NCBI GenBank assembly: GCA_905209075.1
Contig: CAJLRL010000001.1
Location: forward strand, 214,129 to 278,128
Direction of reading: 5' to 3'
DNA from: an uncultured Lachnospiraceae bacterium
GTDB taxonomy: Bacteria; Bacillota; Clostridia; Lachnospirales; Lachnospiraceae
Length of the DNA stretch: 64,000 nt
The notes under the pieces are model-generated. The model made no database searches, was not told the DNA's origin, and saw nothing but the letters and a program-made list of their open reading frames with translations. Of this stretch, positions 42,310-50,812 are shown one piece after another; position 1 is the first letter of the stretch; every line of letters begins with the position of its first letter. Made by a program: the position numbers and the translations under genes.

Positions 42310-43196
42310 AACAGATATTTATCGTGGCAGGATATAATTTTTCGACATGGAAAAAGAATCCTCGTATTTTTCTTAGTTTTTCGATCGCATTTATATTCTG
42401 CTTTTTACTCTCGGATAAGGTCGTAAATCTTGCGGAAAAGTTTGACACGTCAATGCAGCTGTTTGAGCCTTTTATATGGACGTTCGGGGACAGCAATTCA
42501 ATATTATTGTCATCGATGATACTTATATTTCTTTTTGCGGATATGCCGTTTGTAACGAACGCAACACCATTTTTTCTTATGCGTACAACAAGGAAAAAAT
42601 GGCTGTTAGGCCAGGGGGTGTATATCGTTTTTGCTACATTTGTTTATATGGCATTTGTTATGCTTTCGACATCGCTCATAAGCATGAGGAAAGCTTTTGC
42701 CGGAAATATGTGGAGCAGCACGGCTGTCGCACTCGGTTATTCAAAGGCTGGAGAAGTACTTGCGGTGCCGTCATCGGTAAAGGCAATGACAATGTCCACA
42801 CCATATAGATGTGCGGCGGAAGTCTTTCTTTTAATGCTTTGTTACGCACTTATCATGGTTTTTATCATGCTGCTTTTTAATCTGAAATTCGGTCAGATAG
42901 GTGGTGTTATGGCAGCATTTGGATTCAGTGTATATGGTTTTTTATTGAATCCGCAGACGATCAGGGCAGTGCTTAAAACACCGGAATATGAGGCTTACAA
43001 GATCAATGTGTTTGTTGGGTGGGCGTCACCGCTTAACCATGCTACGTTTTATATGCACAATTTCGGTCTTGATCTTCTGCCCCGGTTGTGGCAGAGCTAT
43101 CTGATATGCATAGTACTTATATGTATTCTTTTTGCAGCATCACTCCGGGCGGTCGGAAACTATAATTTTAAATTTACCGGGACAGGAGGAAAATAG
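42306..43196 (+). CDS. ABC-2-type permease subunit 2
   Basis: 296 residues, six hydrophobic segments, coupled to subunit 1 by ATGA. Segments such as ILLSSMILIFLFADMPF, PFFLMRTTRKKWLLGQGVYI and LFNLKFGQIGGVMAAFGFSV are of the ABC-2 permease type. Weakly similar to subunit 1 in layout, so the pore is probably a heterodimer. One base separates it from the ATPase start. Confidence 0.7.
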   Translation: MKQIFIVAGYNFSTWKKNPRIFLSFSIAFIFCFLLSDKVVNLAEKFDTSMQLFEPFIWTFGDSNSILLSSMILIFLFADMPFVTNATPFFLMRTTRKKWLLGQGVYIVFATFVYMAFVMLSTSLISMRKAFAGNMWSSTAVALGYSKAGEVLAVPSSVKAMTMSTPYRCAAEVFLLMLCYALIMVFIMLLFNLKFGQIGGVMAAFGFSVYGFLLNPQTIRAVLKTPEYEAYKINVFVGWASPLNHATFYMHNFGLDLLPRLWQSYLICIVLICILFAASLRAVGNYNFKFTGTGGK

Positions 43197-43197
43197 G

Positions 43198-43836
43198 ATG
43201 GAATCAGCGATAGTTATAGAAAATCTGCACAGATCGTTCGGAAAAGAAGAAATCCTTCACGGGATAAGCCATGAATTTGAAACAGGAAAGATACATGGAA
43301 TAGTTGGAAACAACGGAAGCGGGAAAACTGTAATGATGAAATGCATCTGTGGCTTTTTAAGACCGGATGACGGGCGGATCTTAGTAAGAGATAAGGAAGT
43401 TGGAAAGGATATGGATTTCCCGGAAGATATGGGGCTGATCATAGAAACACCGGGATTTCTTCCGGGAGTCTCAGGTCTTAAAAATTTAAAGATCCTGGCA
43501 TCACTTCGCAGGATAGCTGATGAAAAGAAAATAAGAGAGACTATGGAAAGAGTGGGGCTTGATCCTGATCTTAAGAAAAATGTGAATAAATACAGCCTTG
43601 GAATGAGGCAGAGGCTTGGGATAGCGCAGGCGATAATGGAAGATCCATCGATACTGATACTTGACGAGCCGTTTAACGGACTTGATAAACATGGTGTGGC
43701 GCAGATAAGAAATCTCATAAAGGATCTGCGCCGTGAAGGCAGAACGATAATTCTTGCAAGCCACAACCAGGCTGATATCGATGAACTTTGTGATACAGTC
43801 TGCGAGATGGATGATGGAAATATGTGGAGGAAATAA
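43198..43836 (+). CDS. ABC transporter ATPase (partner of the two ABC-2 permeases)
   Basis: AGGAGG sets the start at ATG 43198 (212 residues). Walker A GNNGSGKT at 37-44, a short Q-loop region (EDMGLIIETPGFLPGVSGLKNL, outlined by IIETPGFLPG), signature YSLGMRQRLGIAQA, Walker B ILILDEPFNGLD, and H-loop LASHNQ. The LGMRQRLG signature and EPFNGLD are characteristic of the antibiotic/lantibiotic-type ATPases. It ends one base before the next gene. Confidence 0.88.
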   Translation: MESAIVIENLHRSFGKEEILHGISHEFETGKIHGIVGNNGSGKTVMMKCICGFLRPDDGRILVRDKEVGKDMDFPEDMGLIIETPGFLPGVSGLKNLKILASLRRIADEKKIRETMERVGLDPDLKKNVNKYSLGMRQRLGIAQAIMEDPSILILDEPFNGLDKHGVAQIRNLIKDLRREGRTIILASHNQADIDELCDTVCEMDDGNMWRK

Positions 43837-43837
43837 A

Positions 43838-45511
43838 GTGAAGAGATTTTTTGGCATATTGTTTGCGTTTGTAATGTGTTTAAGCTACCATTTCGTGATG
43901 ATAGCAGAAGCTGCTGATCTATCACAAACTAACGACACAGAACAGATAACAGGAAAAGCAGAAAAATTAAACGATACAGCTGTGGCAGTCTGTATAGACA
44001 ACCAAAATGTCTATGAGGGCATGGAAAGCGCATATAATAAAGGCTACCAGCCGGTATGTGAAAATGGGAAAGTCACACTTGTCCTGCCTCTTATGTGCAG
44101 TGGAAAAATGAAGCAGGACAAGATAACGGCATCCGTTGATCTTGGAGATACAAAAGATTCGCCCTTTGTATTCCGTAACTACGAAAAGGATTTTTTATGT
44201 AAACCGGAATATATAAACGGAACGGAAGAAACGAAAGAAATATATCTGGTTTCCTTTACGTTTGACTTAAGCGGATCCAGAATAAATGGAATTTATCCGG
44301 TGATCATAAACGCATCGGGCGAGGATGAGAATGGAAATGAGATACAAAAGGCATTTAAAAATTACGTGACGATAACAGATGGGATAGATAAAAAAGAAAA
44401 AAGCCAAAATGACGATAAGACAGTGGAAGGATCACAGGAGACCGTAGCAGAAGTAAACAGCAATGATAAGGACGTAGAAATCGTAAATGGAAACGATGGC
44501 ACTGCAGGAGATATCACTGCAGAAAATGATGCTATAAATAGTGAAAATACTGAAAATGATGAGGCTGGTATCGCTGGCATCCCGGATGACGTTTCAGAGG
44601 CAGCAGAACCGTCGGATGCAGCAGGATTATCGGAGCCGGCAGCAGGTGGAGAAGATGGAGCCTCTGAGGAAACTCTGGAATCAGCGCCGGTCATTCTGGT
44701 GGAAAAGAGTGTTGTGAGTACTGGTACGGCAAAGGCAGGGGAAGATTTTGATGTGACTGTCACATTAAAAAATACAAGCAAAACGAAATCTGTACAGAAT
44801 ATGGTAGCATCAATAACTGTTCCGTCTGCGGATTTTGAATTAAAGAATAATTCAAATACTATATTCATAGATAAATTGGGTGCAGAAAAAACAACAGATT
44901 TATCGCTCACATTTCATGTCGGAAAAAGCACGGTTGATGGAAATTATCCTATTGAAGTGGCATTAAGTTATGATGATTCTAAGGCAAATACATTAAGCTC
45001 TGCCGGAACATTTGTCGTTACTGTGGAACAGCCGCTTAACGTGAAGCTTACTATGCCGGCAATAGCAGCTGATCTTACAGCAGGAGATACGGTCCCCCTA
45101 AGCTTTCAGGTGATGAATCTTGGAAGAAGCACAGTTTACAACGTAAGGTGCGATGTGACAGGAGATGGACTGGTGCAGACGAAGACTGCATTTGTCGGGA
45201 ATATGGAGAGTGGAAACGATGGCGAGGGCGATTCAAATATATTTGTATCGCCGATGGAAGGCGAAAACCAATACGGAAAAACAACCGGAACAGTGACGCT
45301 TACATATGAGGATGCATTCGGAAATGAACATTCACAGGAATTTACATTTGATACATCGATCTCAAAAAAGCAGGATGACACCTCAAAAGATGGCGGTACA
45401 GAAAAGCGCGCGATGCAGTGGTGGGTATCTATAGCGGTTATTTCAGCAATAATAGTTTTTGCAGTTGTTTCATCTGTATCATACCGCATGGGAAAGAAAA
45501 AGGGGTTATGA
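43838..45511 (+). CDS. Secreted, C-terminally membrane-anchored protein with CARDB-like domains
   Basis: GTG 43838 after GGAGG begins a signal peptide (MKRFFGILFAFVMCLSYHF... cut after AEA); 557 residues. A first beta domain is followed by an acidic, low-complexity linker (about residues 190-285). Two Ig-like domains follow, with VTVTLKNTSKTKSVQNM and LSFQVMNLGRSTVYNV, the pattern of CARDB/NPCBM-associated (COG1361) domains. A single membrane helix near 528-548 and basic tail GKKKGL anchor it. It closes the second ABC operon and probably acts as an extracellular docking partner of that transporter (inferred). Confidence 0.7.
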   Translation: MKRFFGILFAFVMCLSYHFVMIAEAADLSQTNDTEQITGKAEKLNDTAVAVCIDNQNVYEGMESAYNKGYQPVCENGKVTLVLPLMCSGKMKQDKITASVDLGDTKDSPFVFRNYEKDFLCKPEYINGTEETKEIYLVSFTFDLSGSRINGIYPVIINASGEDENGNEIQKAFKNYVTITDGIDKKEKSQNDDKTVEGSQETVAEVNSNDKDVEIVNGNDGTAGDITAENDAINSENTENDEAGIAGIPDDVSEAAEPSDAAGLSEPAAGGEDGASEETLESAPVILVEKSVVSTGTAKAGEDFDVTVTLKNTSKTKSVQNMVASITVPSADFELKNNSNTIFIDKLGAEKTTDLSLTFHVGKSTVDGNYPIEVALSYDDSKANTLSSAGTFVVTVEQPLNVKLTMPAIAADLTAGDTVPLSFQVMNLGRSTVYNVRCDVTGDGLVQTKTAFVGNMESGNDGEGDSNIFVSPMEGENQYGKTTGTVTLTYEDAFGNEHSQEFTFDTSISKKQDDTSKDGGTEKRAMQWWVSIAVISAIIVFAVVSSVSYRMGKKKGL

Positions 45512-45526
45512 TCAGTAACTTGTGTC

Positions 45527-45555
45527 TTTACATTTCAGGCAGAATTTAATACTAT
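45527..45555 (+). promoter_or_regulatory. Promoter of the DUF1015 gene
   Basis: TTTACA (45527-45532) and TACTAT (45550-45555) are 17 bp apart and lie 30 bases before the ATG. They mark a new transcription unit after the ABC operon. Confidence 0.5.
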
Positions 45556-45584
45556 TATACAAAAAGGGTTTGAAGGAGATCATT

Positions 45585-46847
45585 ATGAAGCATTGTTTTG
45601 AACCGGCAGATATTTTATTGCCTGATGATACAGTTGAAAAAGATAAATGGGCGGTCATAGCCTGTGACCAGTTTACAAGTCAGCCGGATTACTGGGATGA
45701 AGTAAAAAAATATGTAGGAGATTCGCCGTCAGCACTTAATGTCGTGTTCCCGGAAATTTATCTCGGCGGAAAAGACGGTATAAGCGATGAAAAGCGCATA
45801 GAAAATATTAATTCCACTATGAAAAAATACTTATCTGACAATACATTAATGCAGGCTGTAACGGCCGGATATGTGTTTGTCGAGAGGACAACAGAATCCG
45901 GTGTAAGGCTTGGGATAGTTGGAAAAATAGATCTTGATACATATGATTTTGATCCGAAAAACAAAACACTTATCCGTGCAACAGAGGGAACGGTCCTTTC
46001 CCGTATCCCACCTAGAGTGAAAATAAGACAGAATGCAAGCATAGAACTTCCACATGTGATGCTTCTCGTCGATGATCCGCAGGATAAGATACTAGGTGAT
46101 CTACAGAAAAATAAAGATTCCTTCAGAAAATTATATGACACCGACCTTATGGCAGGCGGCGGTCATATAACAGGATATGCCATAGAAGGAGCGGATGCCG
46201 AGGCAGTGACAAAGACATTTGCTGATAAAGAGGCAGACTGCGGGGGCTTTTTATTTGCAGTTGGAGATGGAAACCACTCACTTGCCACAGCAAAAACGTG
46301 CTGGGAAAATATAAAAGGAAACCTTACAGAGGAAGAAAGACAGGATCATCCGGCAAGATATGCACTTGTCGAAATATGCAATCTTCACAGCAACGCACTT
46401 GAATTTAAGCCAATCCACCGTCTTATATGCCAGGTTAAGATGGATGGGCTGCTTGAGTACTTTAAAACGGAACTGGAAAAACAGGGACTTGAGCTTACAG
46501 ACGGAGATGAAATTGTATTCTGTCAGAAGAATGAGGCAACAGGCGATATAGATAAATATGAGGTATCGATCAAAAACCGTGGAGACAGACTTCCTGTTGA
46601 GATACTTCAGAACATTCTTGACGATTATCTTAGCCAAAATGAAAGTGCAGATATAGATTATATCCATGGGGATGATGCACTTAACGGGCTTGTAGAAAAG
46701 ACCGGAGGATGCGGGATCTTCCTTCAGTCAATTGAGAAAAATACTCTTTTTGCGGCTATAAATGCCGGCGGTGTACTTCCGAGAAAGACGTTTTCAATAG
46801 GAGAAGCAAACGAGAAACGTTATTATATGGAGGCAAAGAGAATTTAA
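45585..46847 (+). CDS. DUF1015 family protein
   Basis: AAGGAG sets the start at ATG 45585 (420 residues). The family signature is clear: FEPADILLPDD at the N-terminus, WAVIACDQFTSQPDYW, the central DLMAGGGHITGYAIEG, and the GDGNHSLATAK motif near 227-237 with a conserved His. In other Firmicutes DUF1015 often neighbours serine-pathway genes (serC, serA); here a class V aminotransferase follows. The biochemical role is not established; a phosphate- or serine-linked enzyme is suspected. Own promoter and terminator. Confidence 0.85.
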   Translation: MKHCFEPADILLPDDTVEKDKWAVIACDQFTSQPDYWDEVKKYVGDSPSALNVVFPEIYLGGKDGISDEKRIENINSTMKKYLSDNTLMQAVTAGYVFVERTTESGVRLGIVGKIDLDTYDFDPKNKTLIRATEGTVLSRIPPRVKIRQNASIELPHVMLLVDDPQDKILGDLQKNKDSFRKLYDTDLMAGGGHITGYAIEGADAEAVTKTFADKEADCGGFLFAVGDGNHSLATAKTCWENIKGNLTEEERQDHPARYALVEICNLHSNALEFKPIHRLICQVKMDGLLEYFKTELEKQGLELTDGDEIVFCQKNEATGDIDKYEVSIKNRGDRLPVEILQNILDDYLSQNESADIDYIHGDDALNGLVEKTGGCGIFLQSIEKNTLFAAINAGGVLPRKTFSIGEANEKRYYMEAKRI

Positions 46848-46865
46848 TATCAAAATAAGTTCATG

Positions 46866-46898
46866 CAGTCATGCTTTTTGGTGTGGCTGCTTTTTTAT
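46866..46898 (+). terminator. Terminator after the DUF1015 gene
   Basis: GCAGTCATGC pairs with GTGTGGCTGC (with G-U pairs) over a TTTTTG loop, followed by seven T. It separates DUF1015 from the aminotransferase unit. Confidence 0.65.
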
Positions 46899-47006
46899 AT
46901 GGTATTTGTTGTCAGGATGTGGTAAAATAATTGACGAAATTATGGTTAAAAAAATGCCATATATGTGGTAAAACGAATTCCACAGGATAAACAGGAGGAA
47001 TGTTTT

Positions 47007-48080
47007 ATGTTGAATTTTACAGTAGGACCGGTAATGTCAAGTGAGAAGGTTTGTGAAATAGGCGGCGAGCAGGTGCCATATTTCAGAACACCTGAATTTT
47101 CAGATATAATGTTAGAAAATGAACGCCTGATGAAGAAATTTACAAAGGCCGACAAGGACGCAAGAGTTGTATTTATTACAGGCTCAGGTACAGCTTCACT
47201 TGAAGCATGTGTAGTCAATTTCTTTACACCGCAGGATAAGCTGCTTGTAGTCAATGGCGGAAGCTTCGGACAGAGATTTGTTGATCTGTGTGAGCTTTAT
47301 GAAATCCCATATGACGCAATAAATCTTGAGCATGGTCATTCATTATCAAAAGAAAAATTATACGAATATGATGGAAAAGGCTATACGGGATTTCTGGTCA
47401 ACGTTCATGAAACTTCTACAGGAGTTCATTATGACATAGAGATGATCAGTGAATTCTGTAAAAAGAACAATATATTTTTAGTTGTTGATGCCATAAGCTC
47501 ATTTTTAGCAGATGAGTTTGATATGGAAAAACTCGGAGCAGGCGTTATGATCACAGGATCACAGAAAGCACTTGCGTGTGCACCGGGGATTTCGGTCATC
47601 GTATTATCATCAGATGCGGTAAAACGTATTGAAAACAGTAATGTAAAATGCATGTATTTAAACCTTAAAAATGCATTAAAGAACGGCGAGAGAGGTCAGA
47701 CTCCATTCACACCGGCAGTAGGGATCTTAAGACAGATCAATGCCAGACTTAAAGAAATAGATAAAGCAGGCGGAGTTGAGAGCGAGATAAAGCGTATCAG
47801 TGAGCTTGCACAGGATTTCAGGGAAAAGATCAAAGGACTTCCATTTGAAATTGTTTCAGATTCACTTTCGAATGCTGTTACACCGCTTCATCCTTTAAAT
47901 GCAGATGCACATAAGATATTTGAGATAATAAAGGATGAGTATGGAATGTGGGTATGTCCGAACGGCGGTGACATGGCATCAACAATATTCCGTGTAGGCC
48001 ATATCGGAGCACTTACAAAGGATGATAATACTAAACTCGTAGACGTATTTAAAGATCTTCAAAAGAGAGGACTTATCTAA
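47007..48080 (+). CDS. Class V aminotransferase (PhnW / serine-glyoxylate type)
   Basis: AGGAGG places the start at ATG 47007 (357 residues). LNFTVGPVMSSEKV and FITGSGTASLEACV are typical of the alanine-glyoxylate / 2-aminoethylphosphonate-pyruvate branch; NVHETSTGV binds phosphate of the cofactor; VDAISSFLADEFDM contains the ring-stacking Asp, and TGSQKALACAPG the PLP lysine. The next gene, 2 bases on, is a cytidylyltransferase fusion. No PEP mutase is present, so aminoethylphosphonate itself is unlikely to be made here. Making an amino alcohol phosphate for a CDP-linked wall precursor is a reasonable inference. Confidence 0.75.
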   Translation: MLNFTVGPVMSSEKVCEIGGEQVPYFRTPEFSDIMLENERLMKKFTKADKDARVVFITGSGTASLEACVVNFFTPQDKLLVVNGGSFGQRFVDLCELYEIPYDAINLEHGHSLSKEKLYEYDGKGYTGFLVNVHETSTGVHYDIEMISEFCKKNNIFLVVDAISSFLADEFDMEKLGAGVMITGSQKALACAPGISVIVLSSDAVKRIENSNVKCMYLNLKNALKNGERGQTPFTPAVGILRQINARLKEIDKAGGVESEIKRISELAQDFREKIKGLPFEIVSDSLSNAVTPLHPLNADAHKIFEIIKDEYGMWVCPNGGDMASTIFRVGHIGALTKDDNTKLVDVFKDLQKRGLI

Positions 48081-48082
48081 AC

Positions 48083-49432
48083 ATGGTTAAAGTGATCACG
48101 TATGGAACATATGACCTTCTCCATTATGGTCATATCAGGCTTTTAGAGCGGGCAAAAGCGCTTGGGGATTATCTGATAGTAGGAGTGACTGCAGATGATT
48201 TTGACAAGACAAGAGGAAAGATCAATGTGCAGCAGTCGCTTATGGAGCGAGTTGAGGCTGTCCGGGCTACCGGCATTGCAGATGAGATAATAATCGAGGA
48301 ATATGAAGGACAGAAGATTGATGATATACGCAGATATAACGTAGATATTTTTACTGTCGGTTCAGACTGGAAAGGCAAGTTTGATTATCTGAATGAGTAT
48401 TGCAAGGTTGTTTATCTCGACAGGACACAGGGCGTTTCAAGCTCAGAGATAAGGGCGGAAAAGCGCAAAGTAAAATTCGGACTTGTCGGAGAAACTTCTG
48501 TTATAAGCAAATTTGCCAATGAATGTGAGGCAGTAAACGGAATAGAGCTTGCCGGAGTATGCACCAGAAATCAAACACTATTTGATGACATAAAAAATTT
48601 TTCAGGTGTGATCACAGAAAATTATGATCCACTTCTTGAAAAAGTCGATGCAGTATATTTATTTTCCGAGCCGTCAGTCCATTATGAACAGATAAAAAAA
48701 GCTATAGAGCAGGGAAAACATGTGCTCTGTGAGACTCCTGTTGCGCTGACATTGCAGCAGAGCAGGGAGCTTCATGAGCTTGCACAAAGCCGCGGATGTA
48801 TTCTTATGGATTCCATAAAGACAGCATATGCGACAGCCTACTCAAGACTTTTACTTTTAGCAAAAAGCGGCAAGATCGGAAAGGTAGTATCTGTTGATGT
48901 TACTGCGACAAGCCTGCGCGATATAAAGGATATCCAGAGTGACAAAATAGATGCGACATGGAACAGTATATGTGAGTGGGGATCTATAGCAATGCTGCCT
49001 GTATTTCAGCTGCTTGGAACAGATTACAAAAAGAAATTTATAGCATCGAAGTTTTCTAATCCAAAGAAATCGTTTGATATTTTTTCAAAAATTGATTTTA
49101 TATATGATGATGCTGTAGCATCGATAAGAGTTGGAAAAGGTGTTAAGTCAGAGGGAGAGCTTATAATCTCTGGAACAGAAGGCTATATCTATGTGCCGGC
49201 GCCATGGTGGAAGACAGATTACTTTGAAATCCGCTATGAAAATCCTGCCGACAACAAGAGATATTTCTATCAGCTAGATGGTGAGGGAATCCGCTATGAA
49301 ATAGCTGCTTTTGTAAAAGCCATCCAGACAGGAAAATCCGGAACGTATATAGAACGGAATGTATCAGATGCAATATGCAGTGTTATAGAGGATTTTTATA
49401 ACAAAAAGGATTTTATTGAGCTTAAATATTGA
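48083..49432 (+). CDS. TagD-like cytidylyltransferase fused to a Gfo/Idh/MocA oxidoreductase
   Basis: 449 residues. Residues 1-125 are a glycerol-3-phosphate cytidylyltransferase-type domain: VITYGTYDLLHYGHIRLLERAK (HxGH as HYGH), VGSDWKGKFDYL, and the closing RTQGVSSSEIR (RT-G-S-T/S motif). After a short linker, residues 130-449 form a Rossmann oxidoreductase of the Gfo/Idh/MocA family (KFGLVGETSVIS, EQGKHVLCETPVALT, MDSIKTAYATAYS). In normal Gfo proteins the Lys of EKP is important; here the motif is CETP, so catalytic status is uncertain. Such a two-step fusion suggests CDP activation and redox change of one small polyol or amino alcohol. Operon partner of the aminotransferase. Confidence 0.75.
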   Translation: MVKVITYGTYDLLHYGHIRLLERAKALGDYLIVGVTADDFDKTRGKINVQQSLMERVEAVRATGIADEIIIEEYEGQKIDDIRRYNVDIFTVGSDWKGKFDYLNEYCKVVYLDRTQGVSSSEIRAEKRKVKFGLVGETSVISKFANECEAVNGIELAGVCTRNQTLFDDIKNFSGVITENYDPLLEKVDAVYLFSEPSVHYEQIKKAIEQGKHVLCETPVALTLQQSRELHELAQSRGCILMDSIKTAYATAYSRLLLLAKSGKIGKVVSVDVTATSLRDIKDIQSDKIDATWNSICEWGSIAMLPVFQLLGTDYKKKFIASKFSNPKKSFDIFSKIDFIYDDAVASIRVGKGVKSEGELIISGTEGYIYVPAPWWKTDYFEIRYENPADNKRYFYQLDGEGIRYEIAAFVKAIQTGKSGTYIERNVSDAICSVIEDFYNKKDFIELKY

Positions 49433-49490
49433 TTCTGCTGATCTGGAATTTTGAAAATGAGTTATATGGAAGAGTACAAACGCTGGTATT

Positions 49491-50669
49491 ATGAAGTTAG
49501 AAGGATATTATTCTTCAGGTGATTTTGCGAAAAAAGCACATATCACCAAGAAGACAATACGATATTACGATGAACATAATATTTTAAAGCCCTCATATGT
49601 CAATGAAAATGGCGCAAGGTTTTATAATGACGAGGATTTCGCACGTCTGCAGCAGATCCTTTTCTTAAAATATCTTGGTTTTTCACTTGATGATATAAAA
49701 GAGATGACACTTAAGAATACGGACAGTGATTTTATGTCGGAATCTCTTCATATGCAGATGGAACTTGTGGATGAAAGAATCGAGCAGATGGAGCTTATGA
49801 GGCAGGCACTGGATGATGCGGCTAAGATCATAGACAGGGGAGAACACGTTGACTGGAGCCATATGCTTGAGCTTGTAAATGTAAATGAGATGGAGCAGAA
49901 GCTGAAAAAGCAATACCGTGATGCGTCAAACATATCAGCCAGGATAAGCCTGCATAAGGAATATTCCAAAAATCCTGTGAGCTGGTTTAACTGGCTGTTT
50001 GAAAGATGTGCTCTGGAATGTGGCACCAATGTACTTGAAATAGGATGCGGCGATGCGTCACTGTGGACTCAGAATATAGAAAAAATACCTGAAAACATAT
50101 CCGTAACCCTTACAGATATTTCATATGGAATGATAAAGGATGCGACAAGAAATATAGGCGAAGACGATAAGCGTTTTACATATGAAATAATGGATGCACA
50201 CAGGCTTTATAAGCTGGATGATAGTTTTGATGTTGTTATAGCAAACCATGTTTTATTTTACTGTGATGACCTTGATATGGTGTGCAGGGAGATAAAAAGA
50301 GTTTTAAAACCCGGTGGAACATTTATATGCAGCACGTACAGCAGCAGACACATGAAAGAAATAAGCGAGCTGGTTAAAGGGTTTGATGACAGGATAGAAT
50401 TATCAGCAGGACATCTTTATGAGAGGTTTGGAAAAGAAAACGGAAAACAGATTTTAGGGAAGTATTTTAAAAATGTAGAGTGGAACCAATATGAGGATGA
50501 ACTTTTTGTACCTACGGCAGAGCCTGTTGTAGAGTATGTTCTTTCATGTCATGGTAACCAGAACCGCTACATTGTCGACAGATATAAGGAATTTGTATCA
50601 TATGTAAAACAAAAAACGGACAATGGGTTATATATAACAAAAGATGCCGGAGTATTTATAGCTTACTGA
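49491..50669 (+). CDS. MerR-type regulator fused to a SAM-dependent methyltransferase
   Basis: 392 residues. The N-terminus (YYSSGDFAKKAHITKKTIRYYDE, outlined by KKTIRYYDEHNILKPS) is a MerR winged helix with its coiled-coil helix to about 125. Residues 150-392 are a class I methyltransferase: motif I VLEIGCGDASLW, LTDISYGMI, post-I FDVVIANHVLFYCDD, and RVLKPGGTFICSTYS. A DNA-binding domain in the same chain suggests that the enzyme domain senses or modifies a ligand and thereby steers transcription. No strong ribosome site precedes ATG 49491, so the exact start is less sure. Followed by a terminator. Confidence 0.8.
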   Translation: MKLEGYYSSGDFAKKAHITKKTIRYYDEHNILKPSYVNENGARFYNDEDFARLQQILFLKYLGFSLDDIKEMTLKNTDSDFMSESLHMQMELVDERIEQMELMRQALDDAAKIIDRGEHVDWSHMLELVNVNEMEQKLKKQYRDASNISARISLHKEYSKNPVSWFNWLFERCALECGTNVLEIGCGDASLWTQNIEKIPENISVTLTDISYGMIKDATRNIGEDDKRFTYEIMDAHRLYKLDDSFDVVIANHVLFYCDDLDMVCREIKRVLKPGGTFICSTYSSRHMKEISELVKGFDDRIELSAGHLYERFGKENGKQILGKYFKNVEWNQYEDELFVPTAEPVVEYVLSCHGNQNRYIVDRYKEFVSYVKQKTDNGLYITKDAGVFIAY

Positions 50670-50720
50670 CTAAGAAAACGGAAGATTAAGTAAGCTGTAA
50701 ATAAAATAAAAAAGTACTTG

Positions 50721-50744
50721 AAGGTGCCCTTGGGGCACCTTTTA
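50721..50744 (+). terminator. Terminator before the rhamnose genes
   Basis: Perfect 9-bp stem AAGGTGCCC / GGGCACCTT with a TTG loop (50721-50729, 50733-50741) and a short T-tail. Confidence 0.75.
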
Positions 50745-50812
50745 TAATGTGGATAGAAAGTTGAATGGGGATAGTCTCCATTAGTGAATGTATATACAAA
50801 AAGGAGAAATAC

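Noticed and set aside
47007..49432. 2-aminoethylphosphonate pathway (PntC-like)
   Set aside because: No PEP mutase or phosphonopyruvate decarboxylase is visible, so phosphonate synthesis is not supported.
49457..49525. Overlapping frame starting MSYMEEYKRW, like the start of phosphosugar mutases
   Set aside because: It stops after about 20 codons and overlaps the MerR gene; at most a vestige, too short to call.
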